The notes under the pieces: generated by a model
Database searches by the model: none
What the model was told of the DNA's origin: nothing
What the model saw: only the letters and a program-made list of their open reading frames with translations
Shown here: piece by piece, positions 1 to 6,750 of the stretch
How the letters are laid out: every line of letters begins with the position of its first letter
Position numbering within the stretch: position 1 is the first letter of the stretch
Translations under genes and position numbers: made by a program
DNA from: a bacterium
GTDB lineage: Bacteria; Bacillota; Clostridia; Lachnospirales; Lachnospiraceae
Reading direction: 5' to 3'
NCBI GenBank assembly: GCA_004562765.1
Contig: SFRL01000049.1
Span: 1-23,175, forward strand
Length of the DNA stretch: 23,175 nt

Positions 1-510
1 ATGATATGTAATCTTTGCTATAAATGTAATGATCCCAATATAGGTTTTGGGCTAAATAAGAATGATTCTGCGGTCAAATGTTATATGGGAGATACGGGAC
101 TTCTTGTCAGTCTTGCTTTTAATGAAAATGAGATCATGGATCAGCAGCTTTACAAGTTGATCATGAATGATAAATTATCTTTAAATGAAGGCATGATATA
201 TGAAAATGCGATTTCGCAAATCATTGCTTCGAAGGGGAAACGGCTTTATTTCTACACCCGTTATACGGAAGAAAAGCATAGAAATGATATAGAGATAGAT
301 TTTTTGTTATCCAATGAGAGCAAGATGAATTTTAAAGTGTTCCCTGTGGAAGTAAAATCATCCAAGAATTATTCCGCCACCTCGCTTGACAGGTTCAAAG
401 AATTATTTGATAAAAGAATTGATATGTCTTACATTATTCACCCAAAGAATCTGGTGGTGGATCATCAGATCATAAAAATGCCCCCATATATGTTTAGCGT
501 GGTAATTTAA
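1..510 (+). CDS. C-terminal part of a DUF4143 (AAA-type) ATPase
   Basis: This 169-residue reading frame matches the C-terminal DUF4143 half of a large family of bacterial AAA-type ATPases of unknown role. Visible family features are the segment KCYMGDTGLLVSLAF (about residues 27-41), the NEGMIYENAISQ helix, and the restriction-endonuclease-like core with EIDFLL (about 98-103) and PVEVKSSKNYS (about 115-125). The N-terminal P-loop half is not in the window. An ATG sits at base 1, but family members are about 400 residues, so this is probably an internal methionine of a gene that begins outside the window. A 5'-truncated pseudogene is also possible. The DNA is clearly more AT-rich than the transporter genes downstream, which fits horizontal acquisition. 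It ends at TAA 508-510, and no clear terminator separates it from the convergent MATE gene. Cellular function is unknown; a toxin or defence role has been proposed for the family but cannot be claimed here. Confidence 0.7.
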   Translation: MICNLCYKCNDPNIGFGLNKNDSAVKCYMGDTGLLVSLAFNENEIMDQQLYKLIMNDKLSLNEGMIYENAISQIIASKGKRLYFYTRYTEEKHRNDIEIDFLLSNESKMNFKVFPVEVKSSKNYSATSLDRFKELFDKRIDMSYIIHPKNLVVDHQIIKMPPYMFSVVI

Positions 511-562
511 TCGAAAAGAGGAGCAGCAGTGTCTGGCACGTGCAGAATAACACATGAAAGGG

Positions 563-1888
563 CTATTTCGTCTGCTTCCAGGTGCCATTATGGTAAAACA
601 TAATAGATAATATCGCTGCAACACACCATCCGACAGGCCATGCGCACCAGATTCCGGTTGCGCCCAGTACTGTTTTTGAGAAACAGAAAGCAAGCAGTAC
701 ACGCAGGATCAGATCTGTAAAAGTGCCAATCATAAATTTTTTCATCATACAGGCGCCTCGTAAAATGCCATCTGCCACTAACTTTGCAGATACAACGAAG
801 TAGAAAGGGGACAGGATCTTCAGATAGAGAATACCTGTGTGCATGGCAAGTTCGGTCGGAGCGTCCATAAAGAACTTTAATACTATGTTTCCGCCAAAGA
901 AGTAGAGAAGGAACAGCGGAAGGCTCAGCATCCAGACCAATCGGACACCAACGCCAAAGCCCTGCTTCACCCGATCAAGCTTCCCGGCACCAAGATTCTG
1001 TGCCGTATAGTTGGAAATTCCGTTTCCAAGTGTGGTAAAGGAAGTGATCACCAGATTATTCAGTTTAACAGCGGCGGAATATCCAGCCATGACAGGTGCA
1101 CCGAATCCGTTGATGATGCTCTGGATCAGAATATTTCCGATGGAAATGAAGCTCTGCTGCAGGGTACTTGGAATAGCGATCATTACGATCTGCTTTAAGA
1201 TCTGCAGATCAAACAGAGGCGCTTTTTCCTTCATTTTGGCAAGTCTGCGGAATACCACGATCATTGCCAGAATACAGCTGATCCCCTGACAGAGAAAGGT
1301 CGCCCATGCCACACCGGCTACTCCCATATGGAATGCCTTGACAAACCAGATATCCACAGCGATGTTGGAGAGAGAAGATATTGCCAGAAAGAAAAACGGT
1401 GTCTTGGAATCCCCCAGAGCGGAAAAGATCCCGGTAGCGATATTGTAGAAAAAGACAAAGGGTAATCCCCATGCGTAAATATCCATGTACAGTTTTGAAT
1501 CCTCAAATACTTCTTCCGGTGTGCGGATTGCGCTAAGCAGCATAGTGGAGCCGGCGATCCCTAAGAGCATTAAAAGGATACACACAAAACCGCTGAAGAT
1601 ACAGGCAGTGTAAACAGCAGTCTTCATTTCTTTATACTTTTTGGCACCGAACAGCTTGGAGACAACAACGGAACATCCCATGTTGCATCCGAAGGCAAAG
1701 GCGATAAAGATCAATGTGATCTCATAGCTGTTGCCGACTGCCGCCAGTGCATTCTCACCGATAAACTTTCCGGCAACTAGGCTGTCGGCTATATTGTAGA
1801 GCTGCTGGAAAATAATGCTGCCGAATAGAGGCATACAGAATTTCCACAGTACGGTCTGAGGCTTCCCTACAGTCAGATCCTTGTTCAC
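563..1888 (-). CDS. MATE family multidrug/cation efflux transporter
   Basis: Encodes about 441 residues, the usual MATE length. These inner-membrane antiporters expel cationic drugs or metabolites using a Na+ or H+ gradient. The N-terminus has PLFGSIIFQQLYNIADSLVAG, typical of the first MATE helix, and a second related half starts near LKQIVMIAIPSTLQQSFISI. The motif AQNLGAGK is a good family match, and about twelve hydrophobic segments are visible. The frame is open up to 2170 upstream, but that extension crosses the LysR gene and lacks membrane character. I chose the GTG at 1888-1886 because GGGAGG lies 8 nt upstream and the next residues, NKDLTVGKPQ, are a typical MATE start. A promoter on the minus strand lies just upstream (TTTACA, 18 nt, TATAAT). 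The gene is divergent from the LysR regulator at 2006, which probably controls it. The substrate cannot be read from the sequence. Confidence 0.93.
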   Translation of the reverse strand: MNKDLTVGKPQTVLWKFCMPLFGSIIFQQLYNIADSLVAGKFIGENALAAVGNSYEITLIFIAFAFGCNMGCSVVVSKLFGAKKYKEMKTAVYTACIFSGFVCILLMLLGIAGSTMLLSAIRTPEEVFEDSKLYMDIYAWGLPFVFFYNIATGIFSALGDSKTPFFFLAISSLSNIAVDIWFVKAFHMGVAGVAWATFLCQGISCILAMIVVFRRLAKMKEKAPLFDLQILKQIVMIAIPSTLQQSFISIGNILIQSIINGFGAPVMAGYSAAVKLNNLVITSFTTLGNGISNYTAQNLGAGKLDRVKQGFGVGVRLVWMLSLPLFLLYFFGGNIVLKFFMDAPTELAMHTGILYLKILSPFYFVVSAKLVADGILRGACMMKKFMIGTFTDLILRVLLAFCFSKTVLGATGIWCAWPVGWCVAAILSIMFYHNGTWKQTK

Positions 1889-1925
1889 TTTCAGATTCCT
1901 CCCATTGTTTTTTCTTATCGGTTGT

Positions 1926-1992
1926 ATTATAATCCCCAAAAAAGATATGTGTAAAATATCAATTGTGGAATTATGATATACGAAATTGATAT
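1926..1992. promoter_or_regulatory. Divergent MATE/LysR promoter region with LysR-type operator
   Basis: Reading the minus strand, TTTACA (1955-1950), an 18-nt spacer and TATAAT (1931-1926) form a good sigma-A promoter for the MATE gene. Directly upstream of its -35 is a 9-bp inverted repeat, ATATCAATT (1956-1964) and AATTGATAT (1984-1992), with arm starts 28 bp apart. A further TGATAT at 1974-1979 also pairs with the left arm. LysR-type regulators usually bind such interrupted dyads next to the -35 of the divergent target gene. That LysR binds here is an inference from position. Confidence 0.6.
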
Positions 1993-2005
1993 GCGAGGGA
2001 ATGCA

Positions 2006-2890
2006 ATGAACATCAGCTATGACTATTACAGAGTCTTTTATTATGTTGCGAAAAATAAGAGTTTTACAGGAGCTGCCAAAGCACTTCTGAATAACCAGCC
2101 CAATATTACCAGGATGATGAAAAAGCTGGAAGAGGAACTGGGGTGTACGTTGTTTGTAAGGCAGCGGCACGGCATTTTGCTGACACCGGAAGGAGAAAAG
2201 CTATATGCTCATGTATCGGTTGCTTTTGAGCATATCCTATGCGGTGAGGAAGAAATCGCCAGAGATAAAAGCCTACAGTCAGGAATCGTAACGGTGGCAG
2301 CCAGCGAGATCGCACTTCACTGTGTACTACTTCCTGTTTTAAAATCGTTTCGAAAGACTTATCCCGGTATCCGGATCAGGATATCAAGTCAGTCTACGCT
2401 GCAGGCAGTTGATGTGCTGAAAAAAGGACTGGCAGATTTTGCAATCATAACAGAACCGTTTGCACTTCCTGTCGGGCTTGGTTCAGAGGTACTTCGAAGT
2501 ATCCGGGAAGTGCCGGTCTGCAGCACGGCATTTCCTCTTTCCATGGGGACTTTTCTTACCAGAGAAGAAATAAAAAAATATCCATTGATTGGGCTCGGGG
2601 AGCAAACTGCTTCCTTTCGCTTTTATTCGGATATTTTTGGCAGAATGGGTATGTCCTTTACGCCGGATGTAGAAGCCGCCACAGCAGATCAGATCTTGTC
2701 AATGGTAAAATCCGATTTGGGTATTGGCTTTGTTCCAACAGATTTTCTGGAAAATGAAAATATGGAGAAGCTGGTCATCTTAAATATGAAACCGGACATT
2801 CCTGCCAGAAATATCTGCCTTCTGAAACGGAAAGGCATTTCACTAAGTATTGCAGCTTCTGAATTAGAGCGGCAGATAAAAGGTGAGTGA
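2006..2890 (+). CDS. LysR-type transcriptional regulator
   Basis: Encodes 294 residues, a standard LysR length. The N-terminal winged helix-turn-helix (about residues 5-65) shows YRVFYYVAKNKSFTGAA, the recognition region NNQPNITRMMKKLEEELG and LFVRQRHGILLTPEGE. The rest is a periplasmic-binding-protein-like effector domain containing VTVAASEIALH, LADFAIITEPF and KSDLGIGFVP. I chose ATG 2006 because GAGGGA lies about 6 nt upstream and the protein then begins exactly at the HTH; the in-frame ATGs at 1973 and 1991 lack a ribosome site. It is divergent from the MATE gene with 117 bp between, the classic LysR arrangement, so it likely activates that exporter in response to an unknown small effector. 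A perfect 23-bp inverted repeat directly after its stop may act as terminator. Confidence 0.93.
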   Translation: MNISYDYYRVFYYVAKNKSFTGAAKALLNNQPNITRMMKKLEEELGCTLFVRQRHGILLTPEGEKLYAHVSVAFEHILCGEEEIARDKSLQSGIVTVAASEIALHCVLLPVLKSFRKTYPGIRIRISSQSTLQAVDVLKKGLADFAIITEPFALPVGLGSEVLRSIREVPVCSTAFPLSMGTFLTREEIKKYPLIGLGEQTASFRFYSDIFGRMGMSFTPDVEAATADQILSMVKSDLGIGFVPTDFLENENMEKLVILNMKPDIPARNICLLKRKGISLSIAASELERQIKGE

Positions 2891-2898
2891 GAAATGAG

Positions 2899-2967
2899 AA
2901 AAATGCCATTTTAACAACACATATTTTGAATTACTTACAAAAAGTGTGTTGTTAAAATGGCATTTTT
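2899..2967. repeat. Perfect 23-bp inverted repeat (possible terminator or ATPase-linked element)
   Basis: Left arm 2899-2921 and right arm 2945-2967 are exact reverse complements over 23 bp, separated by a 23-nt loop. The arms contain TGCCATTTTAACAACACA and its complement. The left arm starts with a run of five A and the right arm ends with five T, so the transcript would form a long hairpin followed by U on either strand, consistent with a bidirectional terminator after lysR. It lies only 43 bp upstream of the start of a DUF4143-type ATPase remnant, so it may instead belong to that gene as a regulatory or transferred element. Confidence 0.75.
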
Positions 2968-3010
2968 GAGATATACATCATATATGGATTGTCGGAAAGA
3001 GGTGCACATT

Positions 3011-3655
3011 ATGGAATTATTCTGTAGAGAACAGTATCTTTCAAAGATTAGAGGATTTTATCATGATACAGACATTATAAAAGTTATCACTGATGTTAGC
3101 CGCTGCGGAAAATCAAGTTTGATGGAAATGATAAGAGATGAGCTTATTAGCGAGGGTGTAGATGAAATACAAAATATTCAGAACTTTGAGGAAATTATCA
3201 ATGCGTTCAGAAATGATGGAGACTATTCTATTTTTATTACTGGTTCAAATTCATATCTGTTAAGTGGAGAGTTAGCTACAAAGCTAACCGGAAGATATGT
3301 AGAATTCGAGCTATTCACTCTGAATTTCAATGAATATCTTTCAATGAAAAAATTTTATCAGAAACCTATTGATAATAATCTGAATATTGAACTGGATAAA
3401 TTTCTTAGAGAAGGTGGATTTCCTCGCACAGTTAGATTTGATACAGCTGAAGAAAAGCAAGCATACACAAAAGCTGTAATAGAAGAGATTTTTGAAAAAG
3501 ATATTAGGAAAAGAGTTAAGATTCGCAATGTGAAAGTCTTTGAAGCGGTTAGAGGATTTGTTATTAACAACTTTGGTGCTACTATGAGTATACAAAGCCT
3601 TCAGCATTCTCTTGAGAAGATTGGGCTATCTGTTCAACGTGCAACTTTAACATAA
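3011..3655 (+). pseudogene. Decayed AAA+/DUF4143 ATPase, internally deleted and cut off by an IS element
   Basis: The N-terminus is that of the AAA ATPase with C-terminal DUF4143. The P-loop region reads VITDVSRCGKSSL (residues about 25-37), where the family has G at the D and R at the S, so Walker A looks degraded. After EGV (about 50) the sequence jumps to DEIQNIQNFEE; the segment of about 40-60 residues that normally precedes the Walker B DEIQN motif is missing in frame. ITGSNSYLLSGELATKLTGRYVEF follows normally, then FLREGGFP. The frame stops at QRATLT, in the middle of the family's helical region, exactly where an IS200/IS605 element begins. I chose ATG 3011 because AGAGGTG precedes it and the product then begins as family members do; the frame is open from 2957 within the inverted repeat. 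The DUF4143 half is absent. Its AT-rich DNA resembles the ATPase at 1-510, but the two belong to different subfamilies. Almost certainly non-functional. Confidence 0.8.
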
Positions 3656-3669
3656 AATAAGCAAGAATT

Positions 3670-3692
3670 CTCCCACCTCTGCAGGTGGCGAG
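3670..3692 (+). repeat. IS200/IS605 left-end hairpin
   Basis: CTC (3670-3672) and CCACCT (3673-3678) pair with AGGTGG (3683-3688) and GAG (3690-3692) around a CTGC loop, leaving one bulged C at 3689. Subterminal hairpins with a bulged base are recognised by TnpA as single-stranded DNA in this family. The stem resembles the right-end stem (CCACTT/AAGTGG). Confidence 0.75.
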
Positions 3693-3733
3693 ATGAATTG
3701 CAAGATATTTTGATAAAAAACAGGAAAGAACAC

Positions 3734-3762
3734 TTGTTCTATATGTAAAAGTGTGCTATAAT
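3734..3762 (+). promoter_or_regulatory. tnpA promoter
   Basis: TTGTTC (3734-3739), a 17-nt spacer and a perfect TATAAT (3757-3762) lie inside the element ahead of tnpA. Transcription would start near 3769. That puts the GTG at 3751 upstream of the message and supports ATG 3796 as the tnpA start. Confidence 0.65.
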
Positions 3763-3795
3763 ATAATCAGTCGAAAACGAAAGGACGCTGATTAT

Positions 3796-4200
3796 ATGAA
3801 AGATATGGATCATAATGCTCATTCAGTATATTTGTTATATTATCATCTTGTTATGGTAGTAAAATATCGAAGAAAAGTACTGGATGACCAGATATCAGAT
3901 CGGGCAAAAGAGATTTTTGAGTATATAGCGCCAAATTATGGAATTGTTTTGGAAGAGTGGAACCATGATATCGATCATGTGCATGTTATGTTCCGTGCTC
4001 AACCAAAAACAGAACTATCTAAATTCATCAATGTTTATAAGAGTGCCAGCAGCCGGCTGATCAAAAAAGAGTATCCAAAGATCCGGGAAAAACTCTGGAA
4101 AGAGGCTTTCTGGAGTCAGAGCTTTTGCCTGATGTCAGCAGGAGGTGCACCGATTGAAGTGATACGACAGTATATCGAAAGTCAGGGGGAAAAGCATTGA
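3796..4200 (+). CDS. tnpA: IS200/IS605 family Y1 transposase TnpA
   Basis: 134 residues, a typical TnpA length. It is a single-strand-specific HUH endonuclease that cuts and rejoins the hairpin ends of the element. The metal-binding HUH motif is H61-V62-H63 in NHDIDHVHVMF, and the catalytic tyrosine is Y126 in VIRQYIESQ. Early residues YHLVMVVKYRRKVL are characteristic of the family, as is SKFINVYKSASSRLIKK. The frame is open from a GTG at 3751, but that lies upstream of the predicted transcription start; ATG 3796 has GAAAGGA upstream at a slightly long distance. The stop overlaps the tnpB start (TTGA), implying translational coupling. All key residues are present, so the protein is probably functional. 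Confidence 0.95.
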   Translation: MKDMDHNAHSVYLLYYHLVMVVKYRRKVLDDQISDRAKEIFEYIAPNYGIVLEEWNHDIDHVHVMFRAQPKTELSKFINVYKSASSRLIKKEYPKIREKLWKEAFWSQSFCLMSAGGAPIEVIRQYIESQGEKH

Positions 4201-5300
4201 ACAAGGCATATAAGTTCAGAATCTATCCGAACAAAGAACAGGAAGTCCTGTTATCAAAAACATTTGGCTGTTGCAGATTTCTGTATAATGCCATGCTGTC
4301 AGACAAGATCAGTGAATATCAGGCAACCGGAAAGATGCTAAAGAACACCCCGGCTATGTATAAGAAGGAATATCCCTTCCTGAAGGAAGTGGATTCACTG
4401 GCGCTTGCAAATGTCCAGCTTCATCTGGAAAAGGCATATAAGAACTTCTTTAGAAGTCCATCGGTTGGCTTTCCCAAATATAAATCAAAGCATAAAAGCC
4501 GTGACAGTTATACCACAAATGTAGTAAATGGAAATATCGTGTTTGGTGATGGGAAACTGAAACTGCCCAAGCTTGGTAAGGTCAGGATCAGACAGCACAG
4601 GGAGATCCCTGAGGGATACCATCTGAAATCTGTTACCGTCAGCAGGGAACCGTCTGGAAAGTATTATGCGAGCCTTTTATATGAGTACAACTGTGGTGAA
4701 AAACAAGCCGCAGACTGTACCTATGGGCACACAAGGATACTGGGGATTGATTATGCCATGCATGGGATGGCGGTCTTTTCGGATGAACTGAATGCGGTCT
4801 ATCCGGGTTACCTGCGACAGGCAGAAGAAAAACTGGCAAGGGAGCAGAAAAGGTTGTCGCATTGCCAGAAGGGAAGCAGTAATTACAAGAAACAAAAGCG
4901 AAAAGTAGCATTGTGCCATGAGAAGGTGAGGAACCAGAGGAAAGACTACATTCACAAGCTGACCAGAAAGATCGCGGATACCTATGATGCGGTGGGAGTA
5001 GAAGATATCGACATGAAAGCCATGGGCCGTTGTCTGCATTTCGGAAAGAGCGTGATGGATAACAGCTACGGGATGTTCCGCAATATCCTGACGTATAAGC
5101 TGGAGGAACAGGGAAAGAAGCTGGTAAAGATCGATCGATTCTTTCCATCCAGCAAAAAATGCTGCAAATGCGGAAGTGTGAAAAAGGAACTGAAGCTTTC
5201 GGAGCGGATTTATCGCTGCAACTGTGGCAGCGTCATGGACAGAGACAAAAACGCAGCGATCAATATCCGCGAAGAAGCGCGGAGAATGCTGACTGCATAG
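4197..5300 (+). CDS. tnpB: RNA-guided nuclease TnpB (IS200/IS605 accessory protein)
   Basis: 367 residues. TnpB is an RNA-guided DNA endonuclease, ancestor of Cas12, that uses an omega-RNA from the element's right end to cut the donor site and favour element retention. The N-terminal KAYKFRIYPNKEQE is diagnostic. The split RuvC domain is complete: D185 in LGIDYAMHG, E269 in VGVEDIDMK and the aspartates of MDRDKNAAINI (348-350). A zinc ribbon is formed by C322/C325 and C341/C343 (the second pair is C-x-C). The start is TTG 4197, overlapping the tnpA stop, with AGGGGGA a few bases upstream. TnpB recognises a short target-adjacent motif equal to the transposon's own target; here that predicts something like TTTAAC. 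No truncation is seen. Confidence 0.95.
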   Translation: MNKAYKFRIYPNKEQEVLLSKTFGCCRFLYNAMLSDKISEYQATGKMLKNTPAMYKKEYPFLKEVDSLALANVQLHLEKAYKNFFRSPSVGFPKYKSKHKSRDSYTTNVVNGNIVFGDGKLKLPKLGKVRIRQHREIPEGYHLKSVTVSREPSGKYYASLLYEYNCGEKQAADCTYGHTRILGIDYAMHGMAVFSDELNAVYPGYLRQAEEKLAREQKRLSHCQKGSSNYKKQKRKVALCHEKVRNQRKDYIHKLTRKIADTYDAVGVEDIDMKAMGRCLHFGKSVMDNSYGMFRNILTYKLEEQGKKLVKIDRFFPSSKKCCKCGSVKKELKLSERIYRCNCGSVMDRDKNAAINIREEARRMLTA

Positions 5301-5477
5301 GCGGAAGCAAAAAAGGAAATACGTCCGTATCCGGACAAAGAAATAAAATGCCCGTATCCGGGCAAAAAACAATCGCGGGGCACGCGAGGGTAGCCTGTGG
5401 ATACTTGGCTCAGTAGAGCCATTGAACAGGAAGCCCCCACTTCAAAATCTTTGATTTAAGTGGTGGGAGCATGTCAC
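5301..5477 (+). ncRNA. Probable TnpB omega-RNA scaffold at the element's right end
   Basis: Between the tnpB stop and the right end the sequence is rich in short hairpins: GTCCG-TATC-CGGAC (5323-5336), GCCCG-TATC-CGGGC (5350-5363) and GGCTC-AGTA-GAGCC (5407-5420), followed by the right-end stem. The first two share the same TATC loop with compensatory stem changes. In IS605 elements the omega-RNA covers the tnpB 3' end and the right end, with the guide taken from flanking DNA just beyond it. Exact RNA ends cannot be read from sequence, and the RNA may begin inside tnpB. Confidence 0.55.
5434..5467 (+). repeat. IS200/IS605 right-end hairpin
   Basis: CCC (5434-5436) and CCACTT (5437-5442) pair with AAGTGG (5458-5463) and GGG (5465-5467), leaving T5464 bulged. 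An inner AAATC-TTT-GATTT stem extends it. The bulged-base design mirrors the left-end hairpin and marks the right boundary of the element, with cleavage expected a few bases further on. Confidence 0.75.
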
Positions 5478-5508
5478 GGCTGCAAAAAAATACCCAAAAG
5501 AATGTCGC

Positions 5509-5683
5509 ATGGCAAGAATTGATATAGATACGCGAGTAAGAAGGGCCATACAGGAATGGAAGGAAGAATGAACGGAGGGATAGTGTGATTTTTGTTATTG
5601 AATGTATTGTTGCCTGCGCACTGTTTACGCTGCTGGTAAAAATAGCGACGATGAAGCATTTACACTTTTACTCAGCAAGGTGA
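5509..5683 (+). pseudogene. Gene remnants beyond the IS: a 20-aa tail and a 32-aa membrane start
   Basis: Two short frames lie in gene-like order. The first ends in RIDIDTRVRRAIQEWKEE (stop 5569-5571), and its frame is open back into the element, so it looks like the tail of a truncated gene. The second starts at GTG 5585 with an excellent GGAGGG site and begins VIFVIECIVACALFTLLV, a clean transmembrane segment resembling the N-terminus of a clostridial membrane protein I cannot name with certainty, then runs off into unrelated residues and stops at 5683. The strong ribosome site and abrupt loss of character suggest a degraded 3' portion. It could also be a genuine 32-residue membrane peptide. 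Confidence 0.4.
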
Positions 5684-5751
5684 GATCACATCGACAGATG
5701 GAAAACCGGACAAAATAATAGAATATATAATTGGAAAAAAGGACGACTTGT

Positions 5752-5860
5752 GTCATATTATATAATGAGTGTAAACGAGTCAACATGCTTGCATGTTTGA
5801 CGAGTGACGAATGTTGATCATGAGCTGATTTTGATCATGATATAGTGACAGATAGGAGGA
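5752..5860 (+). promoter_or_regulatory. Structured leader / dispersed repeat, copy 1 (before the ZIP gene)
   Basis: About 105 bp directly upstream of the ZIP gene is homologous to 17153-17260. The core at 5780-5811 matches the other copy at 28 of 32 positions. Folded as RNA it gives an outer helix GTCA (5752-5755) with TGAC (5846-5849) plus TATAT/ATATA, a strong hairpin TCAA-CATGCTTGCATG-TTGA (5780-5800) and a second hairpin ATCATGA/TCATGAT (5817-5841). The ribosome site GGAGG follows at once (5855-5859). A possible promoter is TTGGAA (5731-5736), 17 nt, CATATT. No known riboswitch class is recognised. The remaining stretch 5684-5751 holds nothing further that I can see. Confidence 0.55.
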
Positions 5861-5869
5861 AACATAAAT

Positions 5870-6652
5870 ATGACATTGGCAGCTTTTTACGGAATATTTA
5901 TCCCTTTTTTGGGAACTAGCCTCGGATCGGCATGTGTACTTTTTATGAAAAATTCGATGAGCGATACGTTAAAGAGGATCCTCACCGGGTTCGCGGCGGG
6001 AGTCATGGTGGCGGCATCTGTGTGGAGCCTTTTGATCCCGGCTTTAGAACAGGCAGAAAGCATGGGAAAGTGGTCCTTTGTGCCGGCAGCAGTCGGTTTA
6101 TGGCTAGGCATTCTGTTCCTGCTTTTATTGGATCACGTGATCCCGCATTTACATATTGGAAGTGAAGAAGCGGAAGGACCAAAATCAAAACTGCAGAAAA
6201 CGACGATGCTGCTTCTGGCAGTCACGCTGCATAACATTCCGGAAGGAATGGCGGTGGGCGTTGTGTTTGCAGGTTACATTTCCGGGAATGCAAGCATTTC
6301 TGCAATGGGAGCACTGACGCTGGCTATCGGAATTGCGATCCAGAACTTTCCGGAGGGAGCAATCATCTCGATGCCGCTTCGGGCGGAGGGTGTCGGGAAA
6401 GGAAGAGCCTTTGCAGGTGGTGTGCTCTCCGGTATCGTGGAACCGGTGGCAGCCTTTCTGACGATCCTGGCGGCAGGGGTGATTGTGCCGGTACTGCCGT
6501 ATCTGCTCAGTTTCGCGGCAGGAGCCATGATCTATGTGGTAGTGGAAGAGCTGATACCGGAAATGTCGGAGGGGAATCATTCGAATATCGGAACCATCTT
6601 TTTTGCTGTTGGATTCAGCGTCATGATGATACTGGATGTAGCGCTGGGTTAG
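5870..6652 (+). CDS. ZIP family divalent metal transporter (GufA/ZupT-like)
   Basis: 260 residues with about eight membrane segments. ZIP proteins move Zn2+, Fe2+ or Mn2+ into the cytoplasm. The two metal-site helices are clear: HNIPEG (residues 121-126) and QNFPEG (158-163), together with E191 in GIVEPVAA and VVEELIPE (about 224-231). The loop with HVIPHLHIGSEE (89-100) is the variable metal-binding loop between helices 3 and 4. GGAGG lies 10 nt before ATG 5870. The gene stands alone between the structured leader and a strong terminator at 6704. Its setting next to iron-box promoters suggests a role in metal balance; which metal it carries cannot be told from sequence. Confidence 0.93.
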   Translation: MTLAAFYGIFIPFLGTSLGSACVLFMKNSMSDTLKRILTGFAAGVMVAASVWSLLIPALEQAESMGKWSFVPAAVGLWLGILFLLLLDHVIPHLHIGSEEAEGPKSKLQKTTMLLLAVTLHNIPEGMAVGVVFAGYISGNASISAMGALTLAIGIAIQNFPEGAIISMPLRAEGVGKGRAFAGGVLSGIVEPVAAFLTILAAGVIVPVLPYLLSFAAGAMIYVVVEELIPEMSEGNHSNIGTIFFAVGFSVMMILDVALG

Positions 6653-6703
6653 CTAAAACTAATTTGCTTTGGGTAAATCACATAACATACAAACTTGCAG
6701 AAG

Positions 6704-6728
6704 GGAGTCCAATTTGGGCTCCTTTTTT
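6704..6728 (+). terminator. Rho-independent terminator of the ZIP gene
   Basis: GGAGTCC (6704-6710) pairs with GGGCTCC (6716-6722), including one G-T wobble, around an AATTT loop. Six T follow (6723-6728). It ends the ZIP transcript and insulates the iron-box promoter downstream. Confidence 0.9.
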
Positions 6729-6750
6729 GTGTTTCCTTTATTGAGAAAAA

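Larger units (their letters stand above)
3652..5477 (+). mobile_element. IS200/IS605 family element with tnpA and tnpB
   Basis: All parts of an IS200/IS605 transposon are present in order: a left-end imperfect hairpin (3670-3692), a promoter, a Y1 HUH transposase, an overlapping tnpB, several small hairpins and a right-end imperfect hairpin (5434-5467). Such elements have no terminal inverted repeats and make no target duplication; they insert 3' of a short AT-rich motif. The left flank is TTTAAC (3646-3651), a known IS605-type target, so the left end is placed at 3652. The right end is less certain (about 5468-5480). Both proteins are full length with catalytic residues, so the copy could be active. 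It interrupts or borders the ATPase remnant on the left. Confidence 0.85.

Noticed and set aside
1889..2170. N-terminal extension of the MATE frame into the LysR gene
   Set aside because: It overlaps the LysR coding start on the other strand and lacks MATE sequence; a GTG with GGGAGG at 1888 starts the protein exactly where the family begins.
1..3655. The ATPase pieces at 1-510 and 3011-3655 as two halves of one gene
   Set aside because: They come from different DUF4143 ATPase subfamilies, lie in the order C-terminal then N-terminal, and are separated by intact MATE and LysR genes.
4677..5372. 231-residue open frame on the minus strand across tnpB and the omega-RNA region
   Set aside because: Shadow of tnpB; it runs through the structured right-end region and has no family match.
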